Shown: positions 1 to 6,478, counted from the stretch's first letter. The stretch is DNA of 10,235 nt from Oscillospiraceae bacterium (GCA_904501855.1 CAJGCI010000063.1:1-10235); one strand, 5' to 3'. Program-made: numbers and translations. The notes: a model not told the origin generated them from the letters alone.

Positions 1-65
1 ATCAGTGCCGGGCCGGCAAACATTAAGAACTGTCTTGCCTTATACGACATTGTGTTTCTTTCCAT
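1..65 (-). CDS. Sugar ABC transporter permease, N-terminal fragment
   Basis: Only the first 21 full codons are in the window; the gene runs off the left edge. Reading from the ATG at 65 gives a start MERNTMSYKARQ followed by FLMFAGPAL. A short basic cytoplasmic tail leading into an F-x-x-x-P-A hydrophobic helix is the usual opening of MalF/UgpA-type inner-membrane permeases that partner with family 1 solute-binding proteins. A GGAGAG ribosome binding site lies at 70-75, four bases before the ATG, which is a little close; the second Met (codon 6) is an alternative start. The gene begins 16 bases after the stop of the binding-protein gene, so the two are almost certainly co-transcribed. The family call rests on a very short stretch plus context. 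Confidence 0.7.
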   Translation of the reverse strand, partial: MERNTMSYKARQFLMFAGPAL

Positions 66-81
66 ATTACTCTCCTATACG

Positions 82-1374
82 TTATGAGTGGGCGGTCAGT
101 GTCTTTGTCTTCCAGTAGGTCTGTACCTGTTTTGCAAATCCCTCACGGTCATCTTTACCGGCCAGATATTTCTGGAACTGTGCGCCAAGGATTGCATAGT
201 GATCGTCCGGAAGATAATTGTAGTTTGGTACCATTGCGTCAGCATCTGCATAAACTTTTACAGATGCTCCGAGAGGATCCGATACCGCCAGGGTGATGTT
301 GGAGAATGCCGGGACCAGTGCACAGTCGTTAACAACGAAAGACTGTCCGTCCTGATTGTAGACGAGCCAGTTCAGGAAATCCTTCGCCTGCTGCTTCTGC
401 TGGTCCGAGGTATTGCTGGAAGAATCGATGAAGAAATACTTCGATCCTCCGCCTACCAGCTTGGTATTCGTTCCGTCATCCGTGTTCTGAGGAATAGGCA
501 TGATGCCCATATGTTCGGTATAATCATAGGCACTGATTACCGACCAGTCCCAGTTTCCGCCAAACAGGAATGCAATTTCACCTTCAGCCAGTTTCTGTTC
601 GGTTACTTCTCGCTCCGCAGAAATTGCACTTGCTTTGGCATAGCTGTTATTCATCAGGACATCGAATGTATCCATCAGTGAATTGAATTTCGGATCATCA
701 ATCAGTTTCGTGGTATCTTCGCTCAATGCGCGGACAAATGCATCGGGATCTTCCCGCTCTTCATAGACCTGTGCAAGGTAGTGGGCGGCCAGAGACCAGT
801 CCTCTTTCATTACACCGGTGGGAGATTCCATGCCGCCAGCTTTGAGCTGCTCGATCAGCTCTTTGAATGAATCCAGTGTGGCATAATCGGATGGTACAAA
901 GGGTTTGCCGATAATCTTTTCGATAGCATCGGCATTATAGATAATGCCGCGGGCCTCGACACAGACCGGAAAGCCATAGACCTTACCACCAACACTGATA
1001 GCATGCGTGGTATCATTGACCCATTGCTGGTCGCTGAGATCAAGCGCATGCTCTTCCGCCAGAGAGTAGATGTCCTTAGCATCCACCATGGACAAGGTAT
1101 AGGGATTGTTGGATGCATACCGAGTCGCAAGGTGAGCGGAAACTGTATCATTGGAATAGTATACTTCCACCGGAACACCGGTCTCAGCAGTATACCGTTC
1201 CGCCATCTGAAGCATCTGATCCTGGATTTCCATCTTGGAGTTGAAGATGGTAATTCCATCACCGGAACCACTGGATGCATCAGAATCGGAGGAGCCTCCG
1301 CATGCTACGAGGAAAACACACACTAACGAAAGAATCATGGCCAGAGCCAAAACTTGTGTGATTCTTTTTCTCAC
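82..1374 (-). CDS. Extracellular solute-binding lipoprotein of a sugar ABC importer
   Basis: A family 1 (SBP_bac_1-like) substrate-binding protein of 430 residues that captures a solute, most likely a sugar or oligosaccharide, outside the membrane and hands it to the ABC permeases. The N-terminus is a lipoprotein signal: MRKR, a hydrophobic stretch at about residues 5-24, and lipobox L22-V-A-C25 followed by a Gly/Ser/Asp linker. The body shows typical features: an opening TIFNSK strand, the GGKVYGFPV region, GGNWDWS, and FLNWLVYNQDGQ near the C-terminus. I place the start at GTG 1374 rather than the in-frame ATG at 1446. GTG has a GGAGG site seven bases upstream (1382-1386), it gives a normal signal peptide, and the ATG at 1446 abuts the predicted -10 box. 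The permease gene follows at once. The substrate cannot be read from the sequence; the fructokinase next door hints at a fructose-containing sugar, but a terminator lies between them. Confidence 0.9.
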   Translation of the reverse strand: MRKRITQVLALAMILSLVCVFLVACGGSSDSDASSGSGDGITIFNSKMEIQDQMLQMAERYTAETGVPVEVYYSNDTVSAHLATRYASNNPYTLSMVDAKDIYSLAEEHALDLSDQQWVNDTTHAISVGGKVYGFPVCVEARGIIYNADAIEKIIGKPFVPSDYATLDSFKELIEQLKAGGMESPTGVMKEDWSLAAHYLAQVYEEREDPDAFVRALSEDTTKLIDDPKFNSLMDTFDVLMNNSYAKASAISAEREVTEQKLAEGEIAFLFGGNWDWSVISAYDYTEHMGIMPIPQNTDDGTNTKLVGGGSKYFFIDSSSNTSDQQKQQAKDFLNWLVYNQDGQSFVVNDCALVPAFSNITLAVSDPLGASVKVYADADAMVPNYNYLPDDHYAILGAQFQKYLAGKDDREGFAKQVQTYWKTKTLTAHS

Positions 1375-1381
1375 TCTTTTA

Positions 1382-1386
1382 CCTCC
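1382..1386 (-). promoter_or_regulatory. Ribosome binding site that fixes the GTG start of the binding protein
   Basis: On the minus strand GGAGG is followed by seven bases (TAAAAGA) and then GTG at 1374-1372. This is optimal spacing and supports GTG as the initiator instead of the ATG 24 codons upstream. Confidence 0.85.
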
Positions 1387-1446
1387 ATTTTCAGTATTTG
1401 GTCTTTGCGCTGAATTGCTCTGCAAAAAGTAACCATTCTTGTTCAA

Positions 1447-1475
1447 AATTTAACATAATACTTCAAATAATTCAA
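1447..1475 (-). promoter_or_regulatory. Sigma-A promoter with extended -10 for the sugar ABC operon
   Basis: On the minus strand a -35 box TTGAAT (1470-1475) is followed by 17 bases and a -10 box TAAATT (1447-1452), with a TGT just before the -10 that matches the extended -10 element. Transcription should begin near 1440, leaving a leader of about 65 bases before the GTG start. The -10 matches consensus at only 4 of 6 positions, so this is a moderate promoter that may need an activator. Confidence 0.6.
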
Positions 1476-1591
1476 TGTAGCGGGCAGTTTTCCAAACCTT
1501 TTTCCCTGTTTTCACCAATATGGAGTTAGCTAATTGTACTAAATCATGCATGGAAAAAAATACCTTGATTCCTTTGATGACTATCCGTTGC

Positions 1592-1606
1592 AAAATCAGG
1601 GATTTT
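1592..1606. repeat. Short inverted repeat, possible operator
   Basis: AAAATC, three spacer bases, then GATTTT form a perfect 6-base dyad about 115 bases upstream of the -35 box of the sugar ABC promoter. It is too short and AT-rich to be a terminator and has no T-tract. An operator role is an inference from position only. Confidence 0.3.
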
Positions 1607-1610
1607 CTTT

Positions 1611-1630
1611 AGAACCGCTAAGAACCGATA
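1611..1630. repeat. Tandem 10-base direct repeat, possible activator site
   Basis: AGAACCGCTA is followed at once by AGAACCGATA, two copies that differ at one position. The period of about one helical turn puts both copies on the same DNA face. It lies in the sugar ABC control region next to the dyad at 1592-1606. Direct repeats are common binding sites for AraC-type activators, but no such gene is in the window. Confidence 0.35.
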
Positions 1631-1652
1631 TTTTCATTTTTAAATCAGAAAA

Positions 1653-1680
1653 CCACCGCTTCGTCGGATTGAAGCGGTGG
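1653..1680 (-). terminator. Rho-independent terminator after fructokinase
   Basis: A perfect 10-base stem (CCACCGCTTC / GAAGCGGTGG) with an 8-base loop lies 25 bases past the fructokinase stop. On the minus strand the stem is followed by TTTTCTGATTT. It separates the kinase unit from the sugar ABC operon. Confidence 0.85.
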
Positions 1681-1705
1681 TAAATGTTGTCTTTGAAAAC
1701 GGAAC

Positions 1706-2683
1706 TCATTTCTGATAATTCCGCAAATATTCCTCGACCTGATGCTGCGTCGGCATGACGCGGAGGGCACCCTTTTTCGTGGTGACAAGAGACGCCGCCG
1801 CATTGGCAAAACACAGCATCTCCCCTAACTGCTCCCTTGTCATAGAATCCAGATCATGGTCCAGAAGATAATTCAGAACACAGGCGCAGAACGTATCGCC
1901 GGCACCGGTAGTTTCAATTGTATCCGGATTGACGAATGCTTCCGCAAATACCTTTTCACTGCCAATATAAGCACAGCTTCCATCTTTACCCATGGATAGA
2001 CAGATCAGCTGTATCTGAGGATAGGTATCAAACAGGATCCGGATTCCCTCGTCAAAATCCTCCACCCCTGTAAACCACTGGATCTCATTATCGGAGATCT
2101 TCAGCACATCGCAGTGCTCAAGCCCCCAGGCGACCTGTACTTTCGCATCTTCGAGATCGTTCCATAGTGGCGGACGGAGATTCGGGTCAAAAGAACGAAT
2201 ACATCCGGCCATCTCGGCATAGTTCAGAGCCTGACGAGTAGCTGACCGGGCGGGTTCGTCTGTTAACGACAGGGTCCCGAAATGAAAGATCCTGCTGTCA
2301 CGGATCCTGTCTTCATCGATTTCTTCCGCCGTCAGATTGATATCGGCACCCGGTTTGCGGTAGAACGAAAAATCCCGGTCGCCGTCTTCCATGGTATGAA
2401 CAAATGCCAGTGTAGTATGGACCTCATCATCCATCTTCATACCGTCAGTATCGATTCCCTGCTCTGTCGCCGCCTGCTTGAGCTGATGACCGAACATATC
2501 ATTGCCGACCTTGCCGATGAATGAGACTTTCTTACCAAGACGGGCAAGCATGGATAACACATTGCACGGCGCACCGCCGGGATTTGCCTCAAACACAGGA
2601 TTGCCCTGATCGGATGAGCCGTTCTCCGTAAAGTCAATCAGCAACTCTCCCAGTGCAGTTACGTCATAATTTCTCTGTTTCAT
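1706..2683 (-). CDS. scrK: PfkB-family fructokinase
   Basis: A cytoplasmic ribokinase/PfkB-family sugar kinase of 325 residues, the usual length for fructokinases, which phosphorylates fructose with ATP to fructose 6-phosphate. The protein opens with DVTALGELLIDF, typical of bacterial fructokinases. It carries the first PfkB signature (NPGGAPCNV, about residues 34-42) and ends with the second signature TTGAGDTF, in which Asp263 is the expected catalytic base. I start it at ATG 2683 (MKQRNYD), the position that fits the family. The ATG at 2692 lies only 3 bases after the GGAGG at 2696-2700, and a longer in-frame extension to 2722 lies wholly within the upstream gene. The reading frame overlaps the 112-residue upstream gene by 20 bases, so translation is probably coupled. 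Related PfkB sugar kinases remain possible; the symbol is by similarity. Confidence 0.88.
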   Translation of the reverse strand: MKQRNYDVTALGELLIDFTENGSSDQGNPVFEANPGGAPCNVLSMLARLGKKVSFIGKVGNDMFGHQLKQAATEQGIDTDGMKMDDEVHTTLAFVHTMEDGDRDFSFYRKPGADINLTAEEIDEDRIRDSRIFHFGTLSLTDEPARSATRQALNYAEMAGCIRSFDPNLRPPLWNDLEDAKVQVAWGLEHCDVLKISDNEIQWFTGVEDFDEGIRILFDTYPQIQLICLSMGKDGSCAYIGSEKVFAEAFVNPDTIETTGAGDTFCACVLNYLLDHDLDSMTREQLGEMLCFANAAASLVTTKKGALRVMPTQHQVEEYLRNYQK

Positions 2684-3002
2684 TGCCGTCATCGTCCTCC
2701 AATCCATACTGCAGCAGTTCATTTAATCTGCCGTTATAATACTCATTCACCTTTTTTTCTTTCCAGTTATTCACTTCCGCCATGACAGAAAGTAGTTCAT
2801 CCGCGACTTCCTCCATGCTGGTGGGTTCCGCCTGTCTCAGATATTGCTTCATGCGGTACAGAACCTTTTCTGAATGAAGCTGACCTGCTACTACTTCTCC
2901 GAACTCTCTGGGAAACCCGCTTCTCACAAACTGTTCGATAAGTTCGATCTGGAATTGACTGTACTTTTGTTTCAACTCTTCCAATTCAAAGCTCCAAAAC
3001 AT
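2664..3002 (-). CDS. Small, probably helical protein of unknown function
   Basis: A 112-residue protein I do not recognise. It is highly charged, without signal peptide or membrane segment. It looks almost entirely alpha-helical, with heptad-like runs (for example ELEELKQKYSQFQIELIEQF near the start, and the VADELLSVMAEVNNW region around residues 66-80). The C-terminus is acidic (GLEDDDGNETEKL). It overlaps the fructokinase start by 20 bases, which suggests a genuine gene translated together with the kinase. The start at ATG 3002 has only a weak upstream AGTGAG, and it lies eight bases past the T-tract of the lysS terminator. No promoter fits between, so it may be expressed by read-through from greA-lysS. 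Function unknown; that it is a real gene rests on its length, the coupled overlap and natural-looking composition. Confidence 0.65.
   Translation of the reverse strand: MFWSFELEELKQKYSQFQIELIEQFVRSGFPREFGEVVAGQLHSEKVLYRMKQYLRQAEPTSMEEVADELLSVMAEVNNWKEKKVNEYYNGRLNELLQYGLEDDDGNETEKL
2696..2700 (-). promoter_or_regulatory. Ribosome binding site of fructokinase inside the upstream gene
   Basis: GGAGG lies within the last codons of the 112-residue gene. It is 12 bases from the ATG at 2683 and 3 bases from the ATG at 2692. Neither spacing is ideal, so the exact start is uncertain by three codons. Confidence 0.6.
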
Positions 3003-3010
3003 CTCACTGT

Positions 3011-3049
3011 AAAAAAACAGAACATTTCAGAGAGTTCCAAAATGTTCTG
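3011..3049 (-). terminator. Rho-independent terminator after lysS
   Basis: On the minus strand CAGAACATTT pairs with AAATGTTCTG (10 bases) around a 12-base loop and is followed by seven T. It begins 12 bases past the lysS stop. Its T-tract ends only eight bases before the start codon of the next gene. Confidence 0.88.
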
Positions 3050-3060
3050 CTTTCGATTCA

Positions 3061-4572
3061 TTAATCATTAATCGGTTTCATGGTCGGGAACAGGATAACA
3101 TCACGAATGGAATTGCAACCTGAAAGCAGCATGACGCATCGGTCGATGCCGATGCCCAGACCGCCGATGGGAGGCATGCCGTATTCCATGGCATTGATGT
3201 AGTCCTCATCCATCATGCCCGCTTCTTCGTCGCCCTTTTCTCTCATTTCCATCTGCTTCTGGAAACGTTCCAGCTGATCGATGGGGTCATTCAGCTCAGA
3301 AAAGGCATTGCCCATCTCACTATGGCAGATGAACAGTTCAAAACGCTCGGTGATACGGGGATCCTCAGGATTTTTCTTTGCCAGCGGAGAAACATCCACC
3401 GGATGAGAAGTAATGAAGGTCGGCTGCACCAGCTTCTCTTCTACTTTCTGGTCAAAGGATTCATACAGTGCATTGCCCCAGGTCGGATCTTTTCCATCCA
3501 GATCGATACCGGCATTCTTCGCAGCCTGAACGGCTTCCGCGTCGTCGGAAATGGCCATGAAGTCGATGCCGACATATTCCTTGACTGCTTCTGCCATCGT
3601 CATTCTCTTCCAGCCGGGAGACAGATCGATGGTTTCACCCTGCCACTCCACTTCATAGGTGCCGAGGATCTCATTGGCAGCGCCGGAGAGGATATCCTCA
3701 AAGATATCCATCATGGTATACATGTCTCCGTATGCTTCATACAGTTCAACCGTGGTAAACTCCGGATTGTGCTTCGTATCCATTCCTTCATTGCGGAAGA
3801 TACGGCCGATCTCATACACACGCTCGATACCGCCGACAATAAGACGCTTCAGGTTCAGTTCCGTGGCGATACGAAGGAACATATCGATATCCAGAGTATT
3901 ATGATGTGTGATAAAGGGACGTGCGGTGGCACCGCCGGAAATGCTGTTGAGAACTGGAGTCTCGACCTCCATGTATCCCCGGTTATCAAGATACTTGCGG
4001 ATATAACTGATGAACTTCGAACGGATCTCAAAATTGCGGCGGCTCTCGTCGGACATGATCAGATCCACATAACGCTGACGGTATTTCAGCTCGATATTCG
4101 TCATTCCATGGAATTTTTCCGGAAGCGGTCTGAGAGATTTGCTCAGAAGAACAACCTTGGATACATGAACCGTGATCTCTTCTGTCTTTGTTTTAAAGAC
4201 ATATCCTTCCACGCCAATGATATCGCCGATATCATATTTGCGGAAATCCTTAAACTCCTGTTCCGAAACTGCATCGGAGCGGATATAAAGCTGAATCTGT
4301 CCCCGGTCATCCTTGATATGACAGAAGATTGCTTTTCCCATACCGCGTTTTGCCATAATACGGCCGCAGACTTTTACATCCTTATTCTCAAATTCCTCAT
4401 AGGAGTTTTTAATCTCGGCAGACCATGCGGTACGATCAAAACGGGTCTGCTTGAATGGATCCCGGCCTTCATCCTGAAAGTATTTCAGTTTATCACGACG
4501 GACCTGAAGGATCTCAGACAGGGTCTGAGTCTGTTCCTGCTTATTCACTTCCGGCTTGTTCTCTTTGCTCAT
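3061..4572 (-). CDS. lysS: Lysyl-tRNA synthetase, class II
   Basis: Cytoplasmic enzyme that charges tRNA-Lys with lysine using ATP, in 503 residues, the normal length for bacterial LysS. An N-terminal OB-fold anticodon-binding domain (about 66-150, with GRIMAKRGMGKAIFCHI) precedes the class II catalytic core. Motif 1 lies around 194-220 (YLDNRGYMEVETPVL), motif 2 at 259-273 (FRNEGMDTKHNPEFT) and motif 3 at 471-483 (GLGIGIDRCVMLL, with the ATP-binding Arg478). The ATG at 4572 has a GGGAGAG site five bases upstream. The first 20 or so residues form a polar Lys/Glu/Gln-rich tail. It starts 15 bases after the greA stop, a conserved greA-lysS pairing, and so uses the greA promoter. A terminator follows. 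Confidence 0.98.
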   Translation of the reverse strand: MSKENKPEVNKQEQTQTLSEILQVRRDKLKYFQDEGRDPFKQTRFDRTAWSAEIKNSYEEFENKDVKVCGRIMAKRGMGKAIFCHIKDDRGQIQLYIRSDAVSEQEFKDFRKYDIGDIIGVEGYVFKTKTEEITVHVSKVVLLSKSLRPLPEKFHGMTNIELKYRQRYVDLIMSDESRRNFEIRSKFISYIRKYLDNRGYMEVETPVLNSISGGATARPFITHHNTLDIDMFLRIATELNLKRLIVGGIERVYEIGRIFRNEGMDTKHNPEFTTVELYEAYGDMYTMMDIFEDILSGAANEILGTYEVEWQGETIDLSPGWKRMTMAEAVKEYVGIDFMAISDDAEAVQAAKNAGIDLDGKDPTWGNALYESFDQKVEEKLVQPTFITSHPVDVSPLAKKNPEDPRITERFELFICHSEMGNAFSELNDPIDQLERFQKQMEMREKGDEEAGMMDEDYINAMEYGMPPIGGLGIGIDRCVMLLSGCNSIRDVILFPTMKPIND

Positions 4573-4587
4573 GGAAACTCTCCCGTC

Positions 4588-5073
4588 TTAATTATTAGCT
4601 ACTTCGATGACCTTGAACTTCAGCACACCCATTTCGGTTTCCAGTTCAATGGTATCACCGGCAGTGTGTCCAAACAGTGCCTGCCCGATGGGAGAGTCAT
4701 CCGAAATGCGTCCTTTCAGGGGATTCGCTTCCTGGGAACCGACGATCTCATAGACTTCCTCTTCATTCTCGTCCATATCGAGAATGGTAACACGGCTGCC
4801 GAGATTGACTCCGTTATGTCCCGGAGCTGCCTGTTTTTCCACTATTTCAGCATTCTCAATCAGGTCTTTCAGTTCAGCGATTCTGGAATAAAGCTTGCCC
4901 TGTTCGGTCTTCGCTTCATCATATTCGCTGTTTTCACTTAAATCACCGAAGCTGCGGGCTTCCTTGATCAGTTCGGAAACTTCTTTCTCCCGAACAGTCT
5001 CACAATACTCCAGCTCTTTTTTTAAGTCGTCCAGACGCTCCTGACTCATCTTATATCTGCTGATATCTGCCAT
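4588..5073 (-). CDS. greA: Transcription elongation factor GreA
   Basis: A 161-residue protein that enters the secondary channel of RNA polymerase and stimulates cleavage of the backtracked transcript so that elongation resumes. The N-terminal half is the antiparallel coiled coil. Its tip carries the conserved acidic motif at about residues 44-52 (DLSENSEYD), with Asp44 and Glu47 as the residues that coordinate the catalytic metal. The C-terminal half is the FKBP-like domain, with GSRVTILDMDENEEEVYEIVG, SPIGQALFGHTAGD and the closing strand VLKFKVIEV. The length is standard. The ATG at 5073 has an AAAGGAG site (5084-5090) ten bases upstream. It is the first gene of the greA-lysS operon, driven by the promoter at 5131-5159. 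Confidence 0.97.
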   Translation of the reverse strand: MADISRYKMSQERLDDLKKELEYCETVREKEVSELIKEARSFGDLSENSEYDEAKTEQGKLYSRIAELKDLIENAEIVEKQAAPGHNGVNLGSRVTILDMDENEEEVYEIVGSQEANPLKGRISDDSPIGQALFGHTAGDTIELETEMGVLKFKVIEVANN

Positions 5074-5123
5074 TTGTTCTGTTCTCCTTTGATATATTGA
5101 TAATTCCTTTATTTCTTAGTTAG

Positions 5124-5145
5124 TTAAAGAATTATAGTTCTTTAA
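5124..5145. repeat. Palindrome covering the -10 box of the greA promoter
   Basis: TTAAAGAA, six bases, then TTCTTTAA form a perfect 8-base inverted repeat that encloses the whole -10 box and the likely start point. Being all A/T except one G/C pair per arm, it would make a weak RNA hairpin; its position fits a repressor operator better. No regulator can be named. Confidence 0.45.
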
Positions 5146-5159
5146 TTTTTATGTGTCAA
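5131..5159 (-). promoter_or_regulatory. Consensus sigma-A promoter for greA-lysS
   Basis: On the minus strand TTGACA (5154-5159), a 17-base spacer and TATAAT (5131-5136) match the sigma-A consensus exactly. The predicted start is near 5124, giving a leader of about 50 bases. The -35 lies only 10 bases past the stop of the S41 peptidase gene, and I see no terminator between them, so some read-through from the ftsEX unit into greA is likely. Confidence 0.92.
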
Positions 5160-5168
5160 TAACCGGTT

Positions 5169-6422
5169 TCAGGCACTCTGCTGTTCTTCTTCGGTGCTTT
5201 CTTCTTCCGCGGAAGAATTGGCCGAGGAGTAACCGTTCATGGCGTCTACTGCCGCCTGAACGGCCTTATCGCTGCGAAGCAGTCCATCCGGATCCATTGC
5301 TGCATCATTGACGACCACATCCGGATTGACTCCCTTGGAGTCGGAGAGATCCACACGCTTCGGTGTCAGATACTTGTGATTGGAGATATGGACCGCACTG
5401 CCGTCGCTCAATTCAATAGTTGTCTGACTGCGGGCTTTGCCTGTAGTAGGTGCACCGACGATCGTGGCCCAGCCGTATTCCTGAAGCGCAGCCGCAAAGT
5501 ACTCCGCCGCACTGAAGGAATTCTCATTAATCAGTACGGACATGACCATCTGCAGGCAGACATTGTCCGATTTCTTGACGGTCTCCTTGCCGGAGCTGTC
5601 AACGGAAACGAAGATCTCGCCGGCCGGAAGGACATAGTCCATGACCTTGATCAGTTCGGAAAGCATACCGCCCGGATTGTCACGGACATCAAAGATCAGA
5701 GAAGTCGCGCCCTGCGTCACAAGGTTGTCGATAGCAGCGATCGTCGCGTCTCCGCTTCCCGCATCAAAATTGGTGATGCGGATATAACCCACAAGATCAC
5801 TGGTAAGCTCGTACGAAACCGGATTGTTGTAGATAACGGAGCAGTCCAGTTTATACGTGACTTTGTCTCCATCGTCCAGAACGAGAAGATTGATCTTGGA
5901 ATCGATCTTGGAGGAGACCAGCTCCCGGATACCGTCCACGGTAAGATCGGTCACGTCTTCATCATCCACAGCGATGATGATCTGGCCTTCCCGAAGCTTT
6001 GCAGCAGAAGCAGGTGTGTTTTCCTGCACCGACCGGATACGGAATCCACCGGTCTCGTCATCCTTGTCGATGGTAACACCGATGCCTTCATACTGGTTGG
6101 CAGAATGAAGTTTATAAGATTTATACTCATCGGCTGTCATATAGTAGCTCCACCGGTCTCCCAGGCTATCGATCATTGCGGATGCTGCCGCATTTTTCAG
6201 ATCGCCGGCCTTATAGTCACCGATATAGTTCTTTGTCACAGCATTCTGCACTTCAAGATAGCGCTTGGCATCCTTGAATTCCTTTCTGCCGCCAAACTGT
6301 CCATACGTATAAAACAGTGTTGCAGCAGCCGCGATCGCGGCACAGAGGATGCAGAGCAGAATCACTGCCCAGGGTCTCATTCCCCGGCGTCTTCTACGGA
6401 TAACGGTTTTCTGTTGATCCAT
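5169..6422 (-). CDS. ctpA: Membrane-anchored C-terminal processing peptidase, S41 family, with PDZ domain
   Basis: A 417-residue serine peptidase of the CtpA/CtpB/Tsp family, expected outside the membrane, where it trims or degrades envelope proteins. A basic cytoplasmic tail (RRRRRGMRP, about 10-18) is followed by one membrane helix (about 19-38), so it is a signal anchor. A PDZ domain spans roughly 110-190 (YEGIGVTI, ENTPASAAKLREGQIIIAVD). The S41 core holds FDVRDNPGG, the nucleophile Ser304 in NSFSAAE, the general base Lys329 in TTGK and Gln333 four residues later, with the same Ser-to-Lys spacing of 25 as in E. coli Tsp. The tail after about 395 is Ser/Glu-rich. I start at ATG 6422, which has GGGAGG at 6433-6438; the TTG at 6449 lies upstream of that site. 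It ends the ftsEX transcription unit. The symbol is by family; ctpB would be equally defensible. Confidence 0.93.
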   Translation of the reverse strand: MDQQKTVIRRRRRGMRPWAVILLCILCAAIAAAATLFYTYGQFGGRKEFKDAKRYLEVQNAVTKNYIGDYKAGDLKNAAASAMIDSLGDRWSYYMTADEYKSYKLHSANQYEGIGVTIDKDDETGGFRIRSVQENTPASAAKLREGQIIIAVDDEDVTDLTVDGIRELVSSKIDSKINLLVLDDGDKVTYKLDCSVIYNNPVSYELTSDLVGYIRITNFDAGSGDATIAAIDNLVTQGATSLIFDVRDNPGGMLSELIKVMDYVLPAGEIFVSVDSSGKETVKKSDNVCLQMVMSVLINENSFSAAEYFAAALQEYGWATIVGAPTTGKARSQTTIELSDGSAVHISNHKYLTPKRVDLSDSKGVNPDVVVNDAAMDPDGLLRSDKAVQAAVDAMNGYSSANSSAEEESTEEEQQSA

Positions 6423-6432
6423 TTGAGGTCCG

Positions 6433-6438
6433 CCTCCC
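6433..6438 (-). promoter_or_regulatory. Ribosome binding site fixing the start of the S41 peptidase
   Basis: GGGAGG on the minus strand is ten bases from the ATG at 6422. A longer reading frame from TTG at 6449 would contain this site inside its coding sequence, which argues for the ATG. Confidence 0.8.
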
Positions 6439-6453
6439 AAAATACGCAATTTG

Positions 6454-6478
6454 CCGGGCAGTCTCGAAGACTGCCCGG
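6454..6478 (-). other. Strong intercistronic hairpin without a T-tract
   Basis: CCGGGCAGTCT and AGACTGCCCGG form a perfect 11-base, GC-rich stem with a three-base loop between the miniprotein gene and the S41 peptidase gene. On the minus strand it is followed by CAAATTGCG, not a run of T, so it does not look like a standard terminator. It may stabilise the upstream ftsEX mRNA, set an RNase processing point or attenuate entry into the peptidase gene. The peptidase ribosome binding site begins 16 bases downstream. Confidence 0.65.

Larger units (their letters stand above)
1375..1705. other. 331-base regulatory gap between fructokinase and the sugar ABC operon
   Basis: This AT-rich stretch holds no plausible gene on either strand. 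From right to left it contains the fructokinase terminator (1653-1680), a tandem decamer (1611-1630), a short inverted repeat (1592-1606), an 8-base self-complementary CATGCATG (1545-1552), a TTAGCTAA palindrome near 1526-1533, the promoter (1447-1475) and the leader of the binding-protein mRNA. The length and the number of small symmetries suggest binding sites for one or more sugar-responsive regulators, but I recognise no named operator and saw no good match to the catabolite-control (cre) consensus. Confidence 0.6.

Noticed and set aside
1371..1388. A five-codon leader frame (MEVKE) whose stop overlaps the GTG start of the binding protein
   Set aside because: Its ATG overlaps the ribosome binding site of the real gene and it has no site of its own. 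It is most likely chance.
3322..4941. A 539-codon open frame on the plus strand opposite lysS and greA
   Set aside because: It is antisense to two certain genes, its translation is His/Ile/Phe-rich with no recognisable domain, and it arises from the codon pattern of the opposite strand.
3061..5073. A riboswitch or T-box leader controlling lysS
   Set aside because: The greA leader is only about 50 bases and the greA-lysS gap is 15 bases, too short for a lysine riboswitch or a T-box.
6454..6478. Calling the intercistronic hairpin a rho-independent terminator
   Set aside because: The stem is strong, but no T-tract follows on the minus strand, and the S41 peptidase gene downstream has no separate promoter that I can see.
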